This document shows, one piece after another, positions 17,682 through 25,684 of a stretch of DNA of 64,000 bases (positions are counted from its first letter, which is position 1; each line of letters begins with the position of its first letter). The notes under the pieces were generated by a model. It was given only the letters and a program-made list of their open reading frames with translations. It was not told the origin of the DNA and ran no database searches. Origin of the DNA: Actinomadura sp. DC4 (lineage in GTDB: Bacteria; Actinomycetota; Actinomycetes; Streptosporangiales; Streptosporangiaceae); assembly GCF_030406325.1 (NCBI RefSeq), contig NZ_JAUEQY010000014.1, forward strand, positions 124,001 to 188,000, read 5' to 3'. A program made the position numbers and the translations under genes.

Positions 17682-18643
17682 TGACGACCGCACCTGGCGA
17701 GAACGTCAGTCCCGGCGGCGGGGCGATCCTCCGCCGCCGGGATCGGCGCCGCTGGCCGTTGCTGCTCTTCTTCCTCCTGCCGGCCCTGCTGCTGTACTCG
17801 ATCTTCATCGTCTACCCGCTGGTCTCGGCGCTGCAGTACAGCTTCTTCACGTGGACCGGCACGCGGCAGGACGGCTTCGCGGGCCTGTCCAACTTCCACG
17901 ACCTGATCTCGAAGTACCCGCTGAGCGAGCAGGTCTGGCGCGCGCTCGCGCACAACACGTTCTTCTTCATCGGCACGATGGTGATCCAGACCACCGCCGG
18001 GCTGCTGTTCGCGGTGCTGCTGCACCGGTCGCGGCGCGGCAAGAGGTTCCTGCAGACGGCGTACATCCTGCCGCACCTGGTCAGCCCGATCGTCGCCGGT
18101 TACCTGTGGTCGATGATGCTCAACCCGCAGTTCGGCGCGGTCAACGCGGCCCTGCGCGGGATCGGCCTCGGCTCCCTCGCCCAGCCCTGGCGCGGCGACC
18201 CGCACCTGGCGCTGCCGGTGGCGATCGTCGTCAACGCCTGGCAGTGGGTGGGCTTCCCGATGCTGCTGTTCGCGGCCGCGCTCGCCGGCATCCCGGAGGA
18301 GTACCACGAGGCGGCGCGAGTCGACGGGGCCTCGGCCTGGCAGTCGTTCCGCCGGGTGACGTTCCCGCTGCTCACGCCGGTGCTGGGCATCGTCACGGTG
18401 CTGACCTTCATCGGCAACTTCAACATCCTGGACCTGATCTACGCGTTGCAGGGGTCCAAGGGCAACCCGACCTACTCCACCGACGTGCTCGGGCTCCTGT
18501 TCTACCGGACCGCCTTCGAGAACCCGGACGCCAACGCGATCGGCCAGTCCTCGGCCCTGGCCGTCTGCATGTTCGTGCTGATCTTCGGGGTGTCCATCGC
18601 GGCGACCCGCTTCTTCCGCCGGATGGAGGCACGGCTGAAATGA
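17681..18643 (+). CDS. Sugar ABC transporter permease (MalF/UgpA type)
   Basis: Six membrane segments are recognisable, beginning WPLLLFFLLPALLLYSIFIVYPLVSALQYSFF. The cytoplasmic EAA loop (EYHEAARVDGASAWQSFRRVTFPLL) is the docking site for the ATPase. The frame runs further upstream, but the ATG at 17681 overlaps the preceding stop by one base and gives the usual 320 aa. It forms the inner-membrane pore with the next gene product. Confidence 0.93.
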   Translation: MTTAPGENVSPGGGAILRRRDRRRWPLLLFFLLPALLLYSIFIVYPLVSALQYSFFTWTGTRQDGFAGLSNFHDLISKYPLSEQVWRALAHNTFFFIGTMVIQTTAGLLFAVLLHRSRRGKRFLQTAYILPHLVSPIVAGYLWSMMLNPQFGAVNAALRGIGLGSLAQPWRGDPHLALPVAIVVNAWQWVGFPMLLFAAALAGIPEEYHEAARVDGASAWQSFRRVTFPLLTPVLGIVTVLTFIGNFNILDLIYALQGSKGNPTYSTDVLGLLFYRTAFENPDANAIGQSSALAVCMFVLIFGVSIAATRFFRRMEARLK

Positions 18644-19512
18644 CCGTGTTGGAACAGGCCCCGGCCGTACTGCGTCCACCACGCCGGCGCCGCCGCATGC
18701 CGCGCCGCGGCGTGCTCGCCTCGACGATCCTGCTGTGGGTGTACGCCGCGGCGGCCCTGGCGCCGCTCATCCTCATGGCACTGGGCTCGCTGCGCACGGA
18801 GCAGCAGCTGGCGGACAAGCCGATCGGCCTGCCACTGCACCCCGCTTTCGAGAACTACGCCAAGGCGTGGTCCGAGGGCGGCTTCAGCTCCTATTTCGTG
18901 AACTCCATCGTGGTGACGGTGGGCTCGGTGGTGCTGGGCACGGGCGTGGCGGTCCTGGCCGCGTACCCGCTGGCACGCTTCAGCTTCCGCGGCCGCGGCC
19001 TGCTGACGGCGTACTTCCTGGCAGGCTTGATGCTGCCGATCCGCTTGGGCATCGTGCCGGTCTTCTACCTGCTGAACTCCATCGGCCTGATCGACTCGCG
19101 CATCGGGCTGATCTGCGTGTACGCGGCGAGCGGGGTGCCGTTCGCGATCTTCGTCCTGACGGCGTTCTTCCGCGCTCTGCCGATGGAGCTGGAGGAGGCG
19201 GCGCGTATCGACGGGGCGGGGGAGCTGCGCATCTTCGCCCAGATCATGGTCCCGATGGTCCGGCCGGCGCTGACGACGGTGGCGCTGTTCCAGTTCATTC
19301 CGCTGTGGAACGACTTCTTCTTCCCGCTGGTGCTGGTGGAGGACGACAAGTACACGCTGCCGGTGGGGCTGACCCGTTTTGTGGCGGAGTTCGAGGCCGC
19401 CCACGCCCAGCTGTACGCAGGCCTGGTCATCACGACGATCCCCTTGGTCCTGCTGTTCTTGCTGGCGACGAAGCAGATCGTCGCGGGCCTGACGGCCGGT
19501 ATGACGAAATAG
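18640..19512 (+). CDS. Sugar ABC transporter permease (MalG/UgpE type)
   Basis: The start overlaps the previous stop (ATGA). A basic N-terminus precedes six hydrophobic helices; the EAA loop is ELEEAARIDGAGELRIFAQIMVPMVRPAL. The C-terminus LLATKQIVAGLTAGMTK is typical of the MalG branch. No ATPase gene follows. In actinomycetes such CUT1 importers usually share the ATPase MsiK encoded elsewhere, which explains the absence. Confidence 0.93.
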   Translation: MTVLEQAPAVLRPPRRRRRMPRRGVLASTILLWVYAAAALAPLILMALGSLRTEQQLADKPIGLPLHPAFENYAKAWSEGGFSSYFVNSIVVTVGSVVLGTGVAVLAAYPLARFSFRGRGLLTAYFLAGLMLPIRLGIVPVFYLLNSIGLIDSRIGLICVYAASGVPFAIFVLTAFFRALPMELEEAARIDGAGELRIFAQIMVPMVRPALTTVALFQFIPLWNDFFFPLVLVEDDKYTLPVGLTRFVAEFEAAHAQLYAGLVITTIPLVLLFLLATKQIVAGLTAGMTK

Positions 19513-19524
19513 CCCGGGCGTTTC

Positions 19525-19905
19525 TCAGGTGCCGGATGGGTCGTCTTCGAGGTCGCTTATGAGCGCGTCCGGCACACGCATCCGCCAGGCGTCGGTCACG
19601 AGTTCCTGTAGGCGTTCGGCCTTCACCTCCGCCAGGCGCAGCATGACGAGGGGCAGGCCGTCGTAGCCAGGAGTGGTGAAGAAGATGTCGGGCTCGCCGA
19701 GGAGGAGAGCCTGTTTTTCGGCCTCGTCGCCGACGTAGAGCACCGCGATGTCGGTCCGGATCTGGCGCGGCTTCCCCGGCGTGCGCTCGGGATAGGACCA
19801 GATGAATCCCTTGCCGGCCACCCGGAAGTCGAAGCCATCACTTTCGATCTCCACCACGTGAGGCAGAGCGAGCGCCAACCGGCACACATCGTCGGCGTCG
19901 GCCAT
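19525..19905 (-). CDS. MmcQ/YjbR-family protein
   Basis: The 126-residue protein begins MADADDVCRLALALPHVVEIESDGFDFRVAGKGFIW, the usual MmcQ/YjbR opening. It continues with YVGDEAEKQALLLGEPDIFFTTPGYDGLPLVMLRLAEV and ends with a helical ELVTDAWRMRVPD segment. This double-wing fold is called DNA-binding in databases, but no function is proven. GGGAGGGG lies about 6 nt upstream of the ATG at 19905, so the long upstream open frame is not part of the gene. It converges with the permease operon, with only 12 bp between stops. Confidence 0.85.
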   Translation of the reverse strand: MADADDVCRLALALPHVVEIESDGFDFRVAGKGFIWSYPERTPGKPRQIRTDIAVLYVGDEAEKQALLLGEPDIFFTTPGYDGLPLVMLRLAEVKAERLQELVTDAWRMRVPDALISDLEDDPSGT

Positions 19906-20018
19906 CGAGATCCCCTCCCAGAACGCGCGATCCGCATCCGCCGGTGATGTTAACGAAGGAGTTCTCCTGCGGGTACCGGCGCCGGTATCGGTGAGCGGCG
20001 CTCCGGCGCCACCGGCCG

Positions 20019-20031
20019 TAGGGTGCGGTTC
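20019..20031 (+). promoter_or_regulatory. Putative -10 box of a leaderless oxidoreductase mRNA
   Basis: TAGGGT at 20019-20024 lies 7 nt before the ATG at 20032, which has no Shine-Dalgarno. The layout matches that seen before prfB (59013). Confidence 0.45.
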
Positions 20032-21003
20032 ATGAAGGCAGCGGTGTACACCGGGTACGGTCCGCCTGAGGTGGTTCGGATCGCCGAGGTGGACAATCCC
20101 TCGGTGGGGGACACAGACGTCCTGGTCAGGGTGCATGCGACGACGGTTAACCGGACGGACTGTGCCTATCGGGCGGCTCGGCCTTTCTTCGTGCGGGCGC
20201 TCACCGGGCTCTCCAAGCCACGGCGGACGGTCCTGGGGACCGAGTTCGCGGGGGTGGTGGAGGAGATCGGCGGCGGTGTCACGTCTTTCGCGGTCGGTGA
20301 CAGGGTGTTCGGGTACAACGAGGGGGCGTTCGGGACGCATGCCGAATATCTCTCGGTTCCCGAAGACGGTGCGATCGCGACCATGCCGGCGGGGGCGACC
20401 TTCGCAGAAGCCGCTCCCGGTACCGAGGGTTCGCACTACGCGCTCGCGTTCATCAGGGTCGCGGGGATCCGGGCCGGCCAGGAGGTCCTCGTCCATGGTG
20501 CGACCGGCGCGATCGGGTCGGCGGCGGTGCAGTTGCTGAAGAGTCGCGGCGTCACGGTGACCGCGGTGGGTGACACGGCCAACCTCGAACGGGTGCGGAG
20601 CCTCGGCGCCGACAGGGTCATCGACCGTACGGCCCAGGATTTCACCGAGGACGAGCAGACCTACGACGCGGTCCTGGACGCGGTCGGCAAGAGCACGTTC
20701 GGCCGCTGCAGGCGCCTGTTGAAGCCCGGCGGGGTGTACCTGTCCTCTGACCTGGGGCCCTGGTGGCAGAACCTCATCCTGCCGCTCGTCACGCGGTTGC
20801 CCGGCGGCAGGAAGGTGAGGTTCCCGTTCCCGCGTCAGGACCAGGAGATGGTGCGTCACTTACGGGATTTGATCGAGTCCGGGCGATTCCGGCCGCTCAT
20901 CGACCGACGGTACTCATTGGACGAGATCGTCGAGGCCTACCGGTACGTCGAGACCGGGCAGAAGATCGGCAATGTCGTCATCGACGTCGTGCCGCCGGAC
21001 TGA
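20032..21003 (+). CDS. Zinc-free medium-chain NAD(P)H quinone oxidoreductase/alcohol dehydrogenase
   Basis: A GroES-like N-terminus (MKAAVYTGYGPPEVVRIAEVDNPSVGDTDVLVRVHATTVNRTD) precedes a Rossmann domain with VLVHGATGAIGSAAVQLLKSRGVTVTAV (the AxGxxG-type nucleotide loop) and GADRVIDRTAQDF. The zinc-ligand cysteines of true alcohol dehydrogenases are absent, so this belongs to the quinone oxidoreductase-like branch. It probably reduces quinones or alpha,beta-unsaturated carbonyls with NADPH. A frame 9 nt longer (GTG 20023) exists, but the ATG fits the family. It stands alone ahead of a methyltransferase gene. Confidence 0.9.
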   Translation: MKAAVYTGYGPPEVVRIAEVDNPSVGDTDVLVRVHATTVNRTDCAYRAARPFFVRALTGLSKPRRTVLGTEFAGVVEEIGGGVTSFAVGDRVFGYNEGAFGTHAEYLSVPEDGAIATMPAGATFAEAAPGTEGSHYALAFIRVAGIRAGQEVLVHGATGAIGSAAVQLLKSRGVTVTAVGDTANLERVRSLGADRVIDRTAQDFTEDEQTYDAVLDAVGKSTFGRCRRLLKPGGVYLSSDLGPWWQNLILPLVTRLPGGRKVRFPFPRQDQEMVRHLRDLIESGRFRPLIDRRYSLDEIVEAYRYVETGQKIGNVVIDVVPPD

Positions 21004-21121
21004 CCGGCCCGGCTCGATCGGGCGAGGCGGGTCTGCCCGGGTGCCGATTCGTCCAAGGCCAAGCCGGCCGGCCGACTGTAGCTTTCGGCTGAACAAGCCT
21101 TGGTCCCGCGAGGAGGGTGCT

Positions 21122-22153
21122 GTGAACGACGATGACGAGCGGACCGGTCAGGCAGCCGCATGGGCGGCGCTGGCGCCGGTGATGGACCTGGTCACACCGA
21201 TGGCCGTACGGGTCGCGGCCTCGCTCAGGCTGGCCGATCCGATGGCCGGCGGCGCGGTGCCCGTCGAGGAGCTGGCGCGGCGATCCGGCACTGACGCGGA
21301 CGCGCTGGGGCGGCTGCTGCGGCACCTGGTCTGCCAGGGCGTCTTCGCCGAGCCGGAGCCGGGAAGGTTCGCGCTCAACGAGCTCGCCGGGCTGCTGGCG
21401 TCCGACCACCCCGCCGGGATGCGGGCGGCGCTCGACCTGGGCGGGTTCGGCGGGCAGATGGACCTCGCGTTCACCGGGCTGCTGCACACCGTCCGTACGG
21501 GGCAGCCGGCGTGGGAGACGGTCTTCGGGACCTCGTTCTGGCCCTATCTCGCCGCGAACCCGCAGATGAGCGCGTCGTTCGACGCGCAGATGGCCCGCGG
21601 GGCCGACTACGTCCTCGACGCGGGCCGAAGCCATGACTGGTCCGGCGTACGGCACGTGGTCGACGTCGGCGGTGGCGCCGGCACTCTGGTCGCCGAGGTG
21701 CTGCGCGCCAACCCCGAGATGCGGGCCACTCTCGTGGACCTGCCGGACACCGTGGACCGAGGCCGGCGCTACCTCGCCGAGCACGGCCTGGCCGAGCGGT
21801 GTGAGTTCGCCGGGCAGAGCTTCTTCGATCCGCTGCCCAAGGGGCGCGACGCGTACGTGCTCGGGCGGGTGGTGCACGACTGGGACGACGACGAGGCCGT
21901 GGTGATCCTGCGCCGCTGCGCCGAGGCGGCCGGGCGGGACGGACGGGTCCTGGTGATCGAGACGAACGGCGGCCCCGGCGACGACTCGGCCGCCTTCGCC
22001 GAGATGAACCTCCGCATGCTCGTCCTCAGCGGCGGCCGCGAACGCACCGTCGAGGACTACACCGCCCTCGCCGCCAAGGCCGGGCTCGACGTCGCCGACG
22101 TCCACAGCACCCCACGCGGACACCTCATCCTCGAATGTACGGCCCGGCAATAG
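21122..22153 (+). CDS. SAM-dependent O-methyltransferase (COMT/acetylserotonin type)
   Basis: A winged-helix dimerisation domain (about residues 10-100) with VEELARRSGTDADALGRLLRHLVCQGVF precedes a class I methyltransferase fold. That fold has the SAM loop VVDVGGGAGTLVAEVLRANP, the acidic ATLVDLPDTVDRGRRYL, and the catalytic-region FVLGRVVHDWDDDEAV equivalent YVLGRVVHDWDDDEAV. Members O-methylate small aromatic or polyketide natural products. The GTG at 21122 has AGGAGG 4 nt upstream; longer frames are rejected. No biosynthetic partners are adjacent, so the substrate is unknown. Confidence 0.9.
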   Translation: MNDDDERTGQAAAWAALAPVMDLVTPMAVRVAASLRLADPMAGGAVPVEELARRSGTDADALGRLLRHLVCQGVFAEPEPGRFALNELAGLLASDHPAGMRAALDLGGFGGQMDLAFTGLLHTVRTGQPAWETVFGTSFWPYLAANPQMSASFDAQMARGADYVLDAGRSHDWSGVRHVVDVGGGAGTLVAEVLRANPEMRATLVDLPDTVDRGRRYLAEHGLAERCEFAGQSFFDPLPKGRDAYVLGRVVHDWDDDEAVVILRRCAEAAGRDGRVLVIETNGGPGDDSAAFAEMNLRMLVLSGGRERTVEDYTALAAKAGLDVADVHSTPRGHLILECTARQ

Positions 22154-22210
22154 GGGCATTTCACTCGCGCATCAGGAAATGCATGCGTGCCAGTGTGGTT
22201 ACTGGTGATA

Positions 22211-22251
22211 ATCGCGAATGAACCCCCGGTAACGGGGATCTCATTCGCGAT
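22211..22251. promoter_or_regulatory. Large inverted repeat upstream of XRE-type regulator
   Basis: Perfect 11-bp arms ATCGCGAATGA (22211-22221) and TCATTCGCGAT (22241-22251) flank a centre that itself contains CCCC...GGGG. The site ends 22 bp before the regulator's ATG. A second, smaller inverted repeat (CCAGT/ACTGG, 22190-22205) lies just upstream. It could be an autoregulatory operator or a strong mRNA hairpin. Confidence 0.7.
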
Positions 22252-22273
22252 CATTTGGTGAGGTGTATGCGTC

Positions 22274-23611
22274 ATGCCGGCCGCCAAGCCTCGTCTCGGT
22301 GTCACCTTGCGGCAGGAGCGCAAGAGGCGGTTGATGACCGTACGGGACATGGCCGAGGCGCTACGCGAGGCCGCTCCTGCCGGGCGAGAACGGGAAAGCG
22401 TCCCACGGCTGACCGACCTGATGCGTATGTATCGCAATTGGGAGAGCGATAGGTACGGGGTCAGTGAGCGTTACCAGGTGCTGTTCTGTCGTGTGTTCGA
22501 TATGACCTTGGAACGGCTTCTGGTCGGATCACACTGCGGGATGGACACTGGAGGCCGCGACGTTTTCTGGTCGGCCGAGGAGGACGACGTGGAGCGACGG
22601 CGGATGATCCAGGCCCTGGCGGTTCTCGGCGGTGCCGCGATGTCGCCGATGGCCCAGGCGCTGCAGGCGATCCAGGCCAATGCCGAGGCGGGGCTCGGAC
22701 GGGGCGTTGCCGCCCAGCTGGACGACTGGGAGGAGACGCTCGTGGAGTACGGATTCACCTACCTGACGACTCCGCCGCAGCGTTTGTTAGGTGAACTGGC
22801 CGCGGACCTCGTGTCCGTCCAGTCGATGCGGATCAAGGAAGGCCATCCGGAGTACACGCGATGGTGCCGGGTCACGGGCGGCCTGTCGGGGATGATGGCG
22901 AAGACGCTGTCGCTTCTCGGCCAGGCTCGTGAGGCGCGTCCTTGGTGGTCGACCGCTCAGCACGCCGCCGACACATCAGGGGACGTCGAGCTGAGCCTGT
23001 GGGTGAGCGGTGAACATCTGATTCACGGCCTTTACCAGCAGCGGCCTGTTCCGGTGCTTCTTCGCCAGTCGGACGCGGTGCTGGGACGGTTGCCGCACCA
23101 CCCGTGCGCGGGACTCGCCACGCTGCGGTCGCTTCGTGCTCAGACACTCGCGACCGTGGGGCGACCGGACGAGGCGGCGGCGGAGATACGCCAGGCCGAA
23201 GAGGTCTTCGTCCGGCTGCCGGCCGAGGTCACGCGGGAGACCAATTCGACGTTGGCCTGGGGTGAGGACTGCCTGAGGTACACCGAGGCGTGGGTGTACG
23301 CGTACTCCGGCTCGCAGGCGGAACTGGACGCGTCCTCGGAGAGGGCGCTCGATCTCTACGGGAACGCCGATCGGCGAAGCACCACGCAAATCAGACTCAT
23401 TCAGGCGTTCAGCCGTGTCCGAACTGGAGACGTCACCGAGGGAATCAAGCACGCGAGCTCGGCGTATGCCGCGTGTCGGGCTGAACAGCGCACGGCGGGA
23501 ATTACTCGGCTGGCGGATCTGGTCATGGAAAACGTGCCCTCCGGACAGCGCGCCGCTCCGTCGGTGACCGCCTATCGCGAACTGCTGTCCGCCCCTAAAG
23601 CGACCAAGTAG
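22274..23611 (+). CDS. XRE-type helix-turn-helix regulator with TPR-like C-terminus
   Basis: The N-terminal region (LGVTLRQERKRRLMTVRDMAEALREAAP...YRNWESDRYGVSERYQVLFCRVFDM) is a Cro/C1-like helix-turn-helix. The rest, about residues 105-430, is helical and resembles tetratricopeptide arrays (for example REARPWWSTAQHAADTSGDVELSLWVSGEHLIHGLY and ATVGRPDEAAAEIRQAEEVF). This architecture is common in actinomycete developmental regulators of the WhiJ/AbaA-like loci. A gene for an RsbW-like ATPase follows 145 bp downstream, the usual companion. The ATG is chosen because the frame closes upstream and the operator-like repeat ends just ahead. Confidence 0.82.
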   Translation: MPAAKPRLGVTLRQERKRRLMTVRDMAEALREAAPAGRERESVPRLTDLMRMYRNWESDRYGVSERYQVLFCRVFDMTLERLLVGSHCGMDTGGRDVFWSAEEDDVERRRMIQALAVLGGAAMSPMAQALQAIQANAEAGLGRGVAAQLDDWEETLVEYGFTYLTTPPQRLLGELAADLVSVQSMRIKEGHPEYTRWCRVTGGLSGMMAKTLSLLGQAREARPWWSTAQHAADTSGDVELSLWVSGEHLIHGLYQQRPVPVLLRQSDAVLGRLPHHPCAGLATLRSLRAQTLATVGRPDEAAAEIRQAEEVFVRLPAEVTRETNSTLAWGEDCLRYTEAWVYAYSGSQAELDASSERALDLYGNADRRSTTQIRLIQAFSRVRTGDVTEGIKHASSAYAACRAEQRTAGITRLADLVMENVPSGQRAAPSVTAYRELLSAPKATK

Positions 23612-23756
23612 GGGCGCGCCAGGTTCCCGTCAGCGCAGGGGTCTTACGGGGATGCATCCGCGTCCGTTCTTGCCCTCGGTCGTCACCGTGATCTGCACGG
23701 TGGACGGCGTTTAACTGGTTGCCGGTAAAGCGCTGATTAATCCGTGGAGGGCTCCG

Positions 23757-24206
23757 GTGCATACACGCAACCCCGATTCGACGTACCGATTGCCGCTCCC
23801 GCCGCATCCGATCGCGGCCGAGCAGGCGCGCGTACTGACACGGATAGCGCTCGCCGACTGGAGAGTCATCGATGACGTACTGATCGTCGTGGCCGAGCTC
23901 GTGGCGAACGCCGTAAAAATGGGCGACGTCTTCCACCTCACCATTTCCCGGAAGGGTGATACCGCCCTGATCGAGGTCTGGGACCCCGGCGAGGCCACCC
24001 CGGACCGCCGGCGGCGTTCCGTCGATCGGGTGGACGGCCGTGGCCTGCTCCTGGTCGAGGCGTGCTCCAAGGACTGGGGATGGCGGCTGGAAGAGCAGGG
24101 CGGCAAGACCATCTGGGCCGTGTGCGATCGCGACGTCGAACCTGAGAAGGAGATCCCCTCATGCCCGCGCCAGACCCCGACGACCTGCTCCGGCCACGAG
24201 AGGTAG
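23757..24206 (+). CDS. HATPase-fold (RsbW-like) ATP-binding protein
   Basis: The GHKL ATPase motifs are present: N box VVAELVANAVKMGD, G1 box IEVWDPGEATPD and G2 region DGRGLLLVEACSKDWGWR. Proteins of this size act as anti-sigma factor kinases or related switches. The N box reads NAVK rather than the usual NAVRH, which is common in actinomycete paralogues. GGAGGG precedes the GTG start. The 3' end overlaps the next gene by 46 bp in another frame, indicating tight coupling. Its partner protein is unknown. Confidence 0.85.
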   Translation: MHTRNPDSTYRLPLPPHPIAAEQARVLTRIALADWRVIDDVLIVVAELVANAVKMGDVFHLTISRKGDTALIEVWDPGEATPDRRRRSVDRVDGRGLLLVEACSKDWGWRLEEQGGKTIWAVCDRDVEPEKEIPSCPRQTPTTCSGHER

Positions 24207-24541
24207 CGGAGATCTTCGGTGTCCGTACGACGACGGTCGCCCGATGGGCGCGCGAAGGCCGGTTGACCCCCGTGCTCACGCCCGGTGGGCATCGCCGCTA
24301 CCGGCGCGCCGGGATTCTCCCCCTGCTGGCCGCCGGAGAGCCCAGTCAGGAGGAGGAACGGCTGGCACGGGACGCGGCGCGGCTGTATGGCCAGGGGTGG
24401 ACCATCCGTCAGGTCGCGCAGCGGTTCGATCGCAGCTACGGCGTCATGCGCCGGATCCTCGCCACGCAGGTGCCGCTACGGAACAGAGGCGGGGCCACCC
24501 GGGACGTGCATCCCCAGCCAAGCGAGGTGCACGGCGGTTGA
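24161..24541 (+). CDS. BldC/MerR-like helix-turn-helix protein
   Basis: Residues 8-50 (LLRPREVAEIFGVRTTTVARWAREGRLTPVLTPGGHRRYRRAGILPLL) are a MerR-type winged helix of the BldC kind, with the diagnostic TPGGHRRYR. A second helix-turn-helix follows (YGQGWTIRQVAQRFDRSYGVMRRIL), similar to DNA-invertase or WhiB-adjacent HTH tails. The combined form is 126 aa. It begins inside the ATPase gene, preceded by GAAGGAG, and is probably co-translated with it. DNA binding is certain by family; targets are unknown. Confidence 0.85.
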   Translation: MPAPDPDDLLRPREVAEIFGVRTTTVARWAREGRLTPVLTPGGHRRYRRAGILPLLAAGEPSQEEERLARDAARLYGQGWTIRQVAQRFDRSYGVMRRILATQVPLRNRGGATRDVHPQPSEVHGG

Positions 24542-24647
24542 GGAAGGACCGAAAAGAGTTTACGTGTCCGAAACCCACGACCCGCCGGATGTGGTCCACC
24601 TTGATCATTTAACATTCGGTTGATCGATAAAGAGAGGTTTCCCGGCA

Positions 24648-25673
24648 ATGCGTTTCCGTGCACCATCGGCCGCCGCATCCGTTCTGCTTGCGACGTCCCT
24701 TTTGTCCATTGCCGTCCCCTCGGCAGAGGCGAGCACCACGACCGCCTGCTCCCCGTGGGCGAACATCACCGGCTTCTCGGACTCCCTGGACAAGACCACC
24801 CTCGGCGGTGTCAACGTCGCGGAACTGTCCGGCCTGACGTACGACACCAACGGCCACCTTCTGGCCGTGGCGGATGAGTCGTACCTGTTCACCCTGGACG
24901 CCCGCACCAAGAAGCCGCTGGCCGTACAGACCCTCGTCGACGAGAACGGGCAGTCGCTCGACTCCGAGGCGGTGGCCGTCGATCGCGACGGGACCCGCCT
25001 GGTGACGGACGAGACCCAGCCCTCGATCCTGCGCTTCACCCGGAGCGGCAAGGTCATCGACCGGCTCCCGGTGCCGGCGTCGCTCCTGGTCGCCCCGGCC
25101 GGCCGCGCCACGCACAACCTGACCTTCGAGGGCATGACCCTGCAACCCGGCGACCGTACGCTCGTCGCCTCGATGGAAGGCGCCCTGACCGGCGACAACG
25201 CCGACGTACGCCGCCTGCAGACGTGGCACCGTACGTGGGGGGAGTTCCGCCTCGGAGCGCAGTACGCGTACAGCGCCGACACGGGTCTGAACATCTCCGA
25301 CATCACGGCCACGGGTGACGGGCGGCTGCTGGTGCTGGAGCGCGGGTACACCCCGAACGTCGGCAACACCGTACGGGTCTACCTCGCCGACCTGAGCCGC
25401 GCCACCGACGTCAGCCGTGTCGAGGACCTGACCGGGCAGCCCGGCGTCAGGCTCGCCCGCAAGACCCTGATCGCCGACATCGGCGCCTGCCCGTCTCTCG
25501 GCGCCACCACCAAGCAGCCGCAGCCCAACCCCCTGCTGGACAACATCGAGGGCATCACCGTGACAGGCCGCACGCGCGACGGCCGCCTGGGACTGCTGCT
25601 GGTCAGCGACGACAACGAGAGCCCCACGCAGATCACGCGGCTGTACTCCCTCGCCGCCCGCCTGCCCCGTTGA
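24648..25673 (+). CDS. Secreted phytase-like/esterase-like beta-propeller protein
   Basis: A signal peptide with AEA-S cleavage near residue 28 is followed by a domain of the phytase-like family (PF13449-type). It shows ELSGLTYDTNGHLLAVADES, LDSEAVAVDRDGTRLVTDE, NLTFEGMTLQPGDRTLVASMEG, ISDITATGDGRLLVLERG and NIEGITVTG, the regular propeller blades of that family. It is exported and probably hydrolyses phosphoesters. It is directly followed by an acid phosphatase gene, so the two may act on the same organic phosphates outside the cell. True phytase activity is not established for this family. Confidence 0.85.
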   Translation: MRFRAPSAAASVLLATSLLSIAVPSAEASTTTACSPWANITGFSDSLDKTTLGGVNVAELSGLTYDTNGHLLAVADESYLFTLDARTKKPLAVQTLVDENGQSLDSEAVAVDRDGTRLVTDETQPSILRFTRSGKVIDRLPVPASLLVAPAGRATHNLTFEGMTLQPGDRTLVASMEGALTGDNADVRRLQTWHRTWGEFRLGAQYAYSADTGLNISDITATGDGRLLVLERGYTPNVGNTVRVYLADLSRATDVSRVEDLTGQPGVRLARKTLIADIGACPSLGATTKQPQPNPLLDNIEGITVTGRTRDGRLGLLLVSDDNESPTQITRLYSLAARLPR

Positions 25674-25684
25674 AGGAGCCGACC

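Noticed and set aside
15075-17693. Minus-strand open frame of 872 codons
   Set aside because: Antisense to rpiR, murQ and the sugar-binding lipoprotein, which are well-recognised genes. It has no domain signature.
20023-20031. Earlier GTG start of the oxidoreductase
   Set aside because: It would add only Met-Arg-Phe, and the family begins at the ATG; the -10-like box spacing also favours 20032.
24542-24647. Pho box ahead of the phytase-like gene
   Set aside because: No pair of GTTCACC-like direct repeats could be found; only loose single matches.
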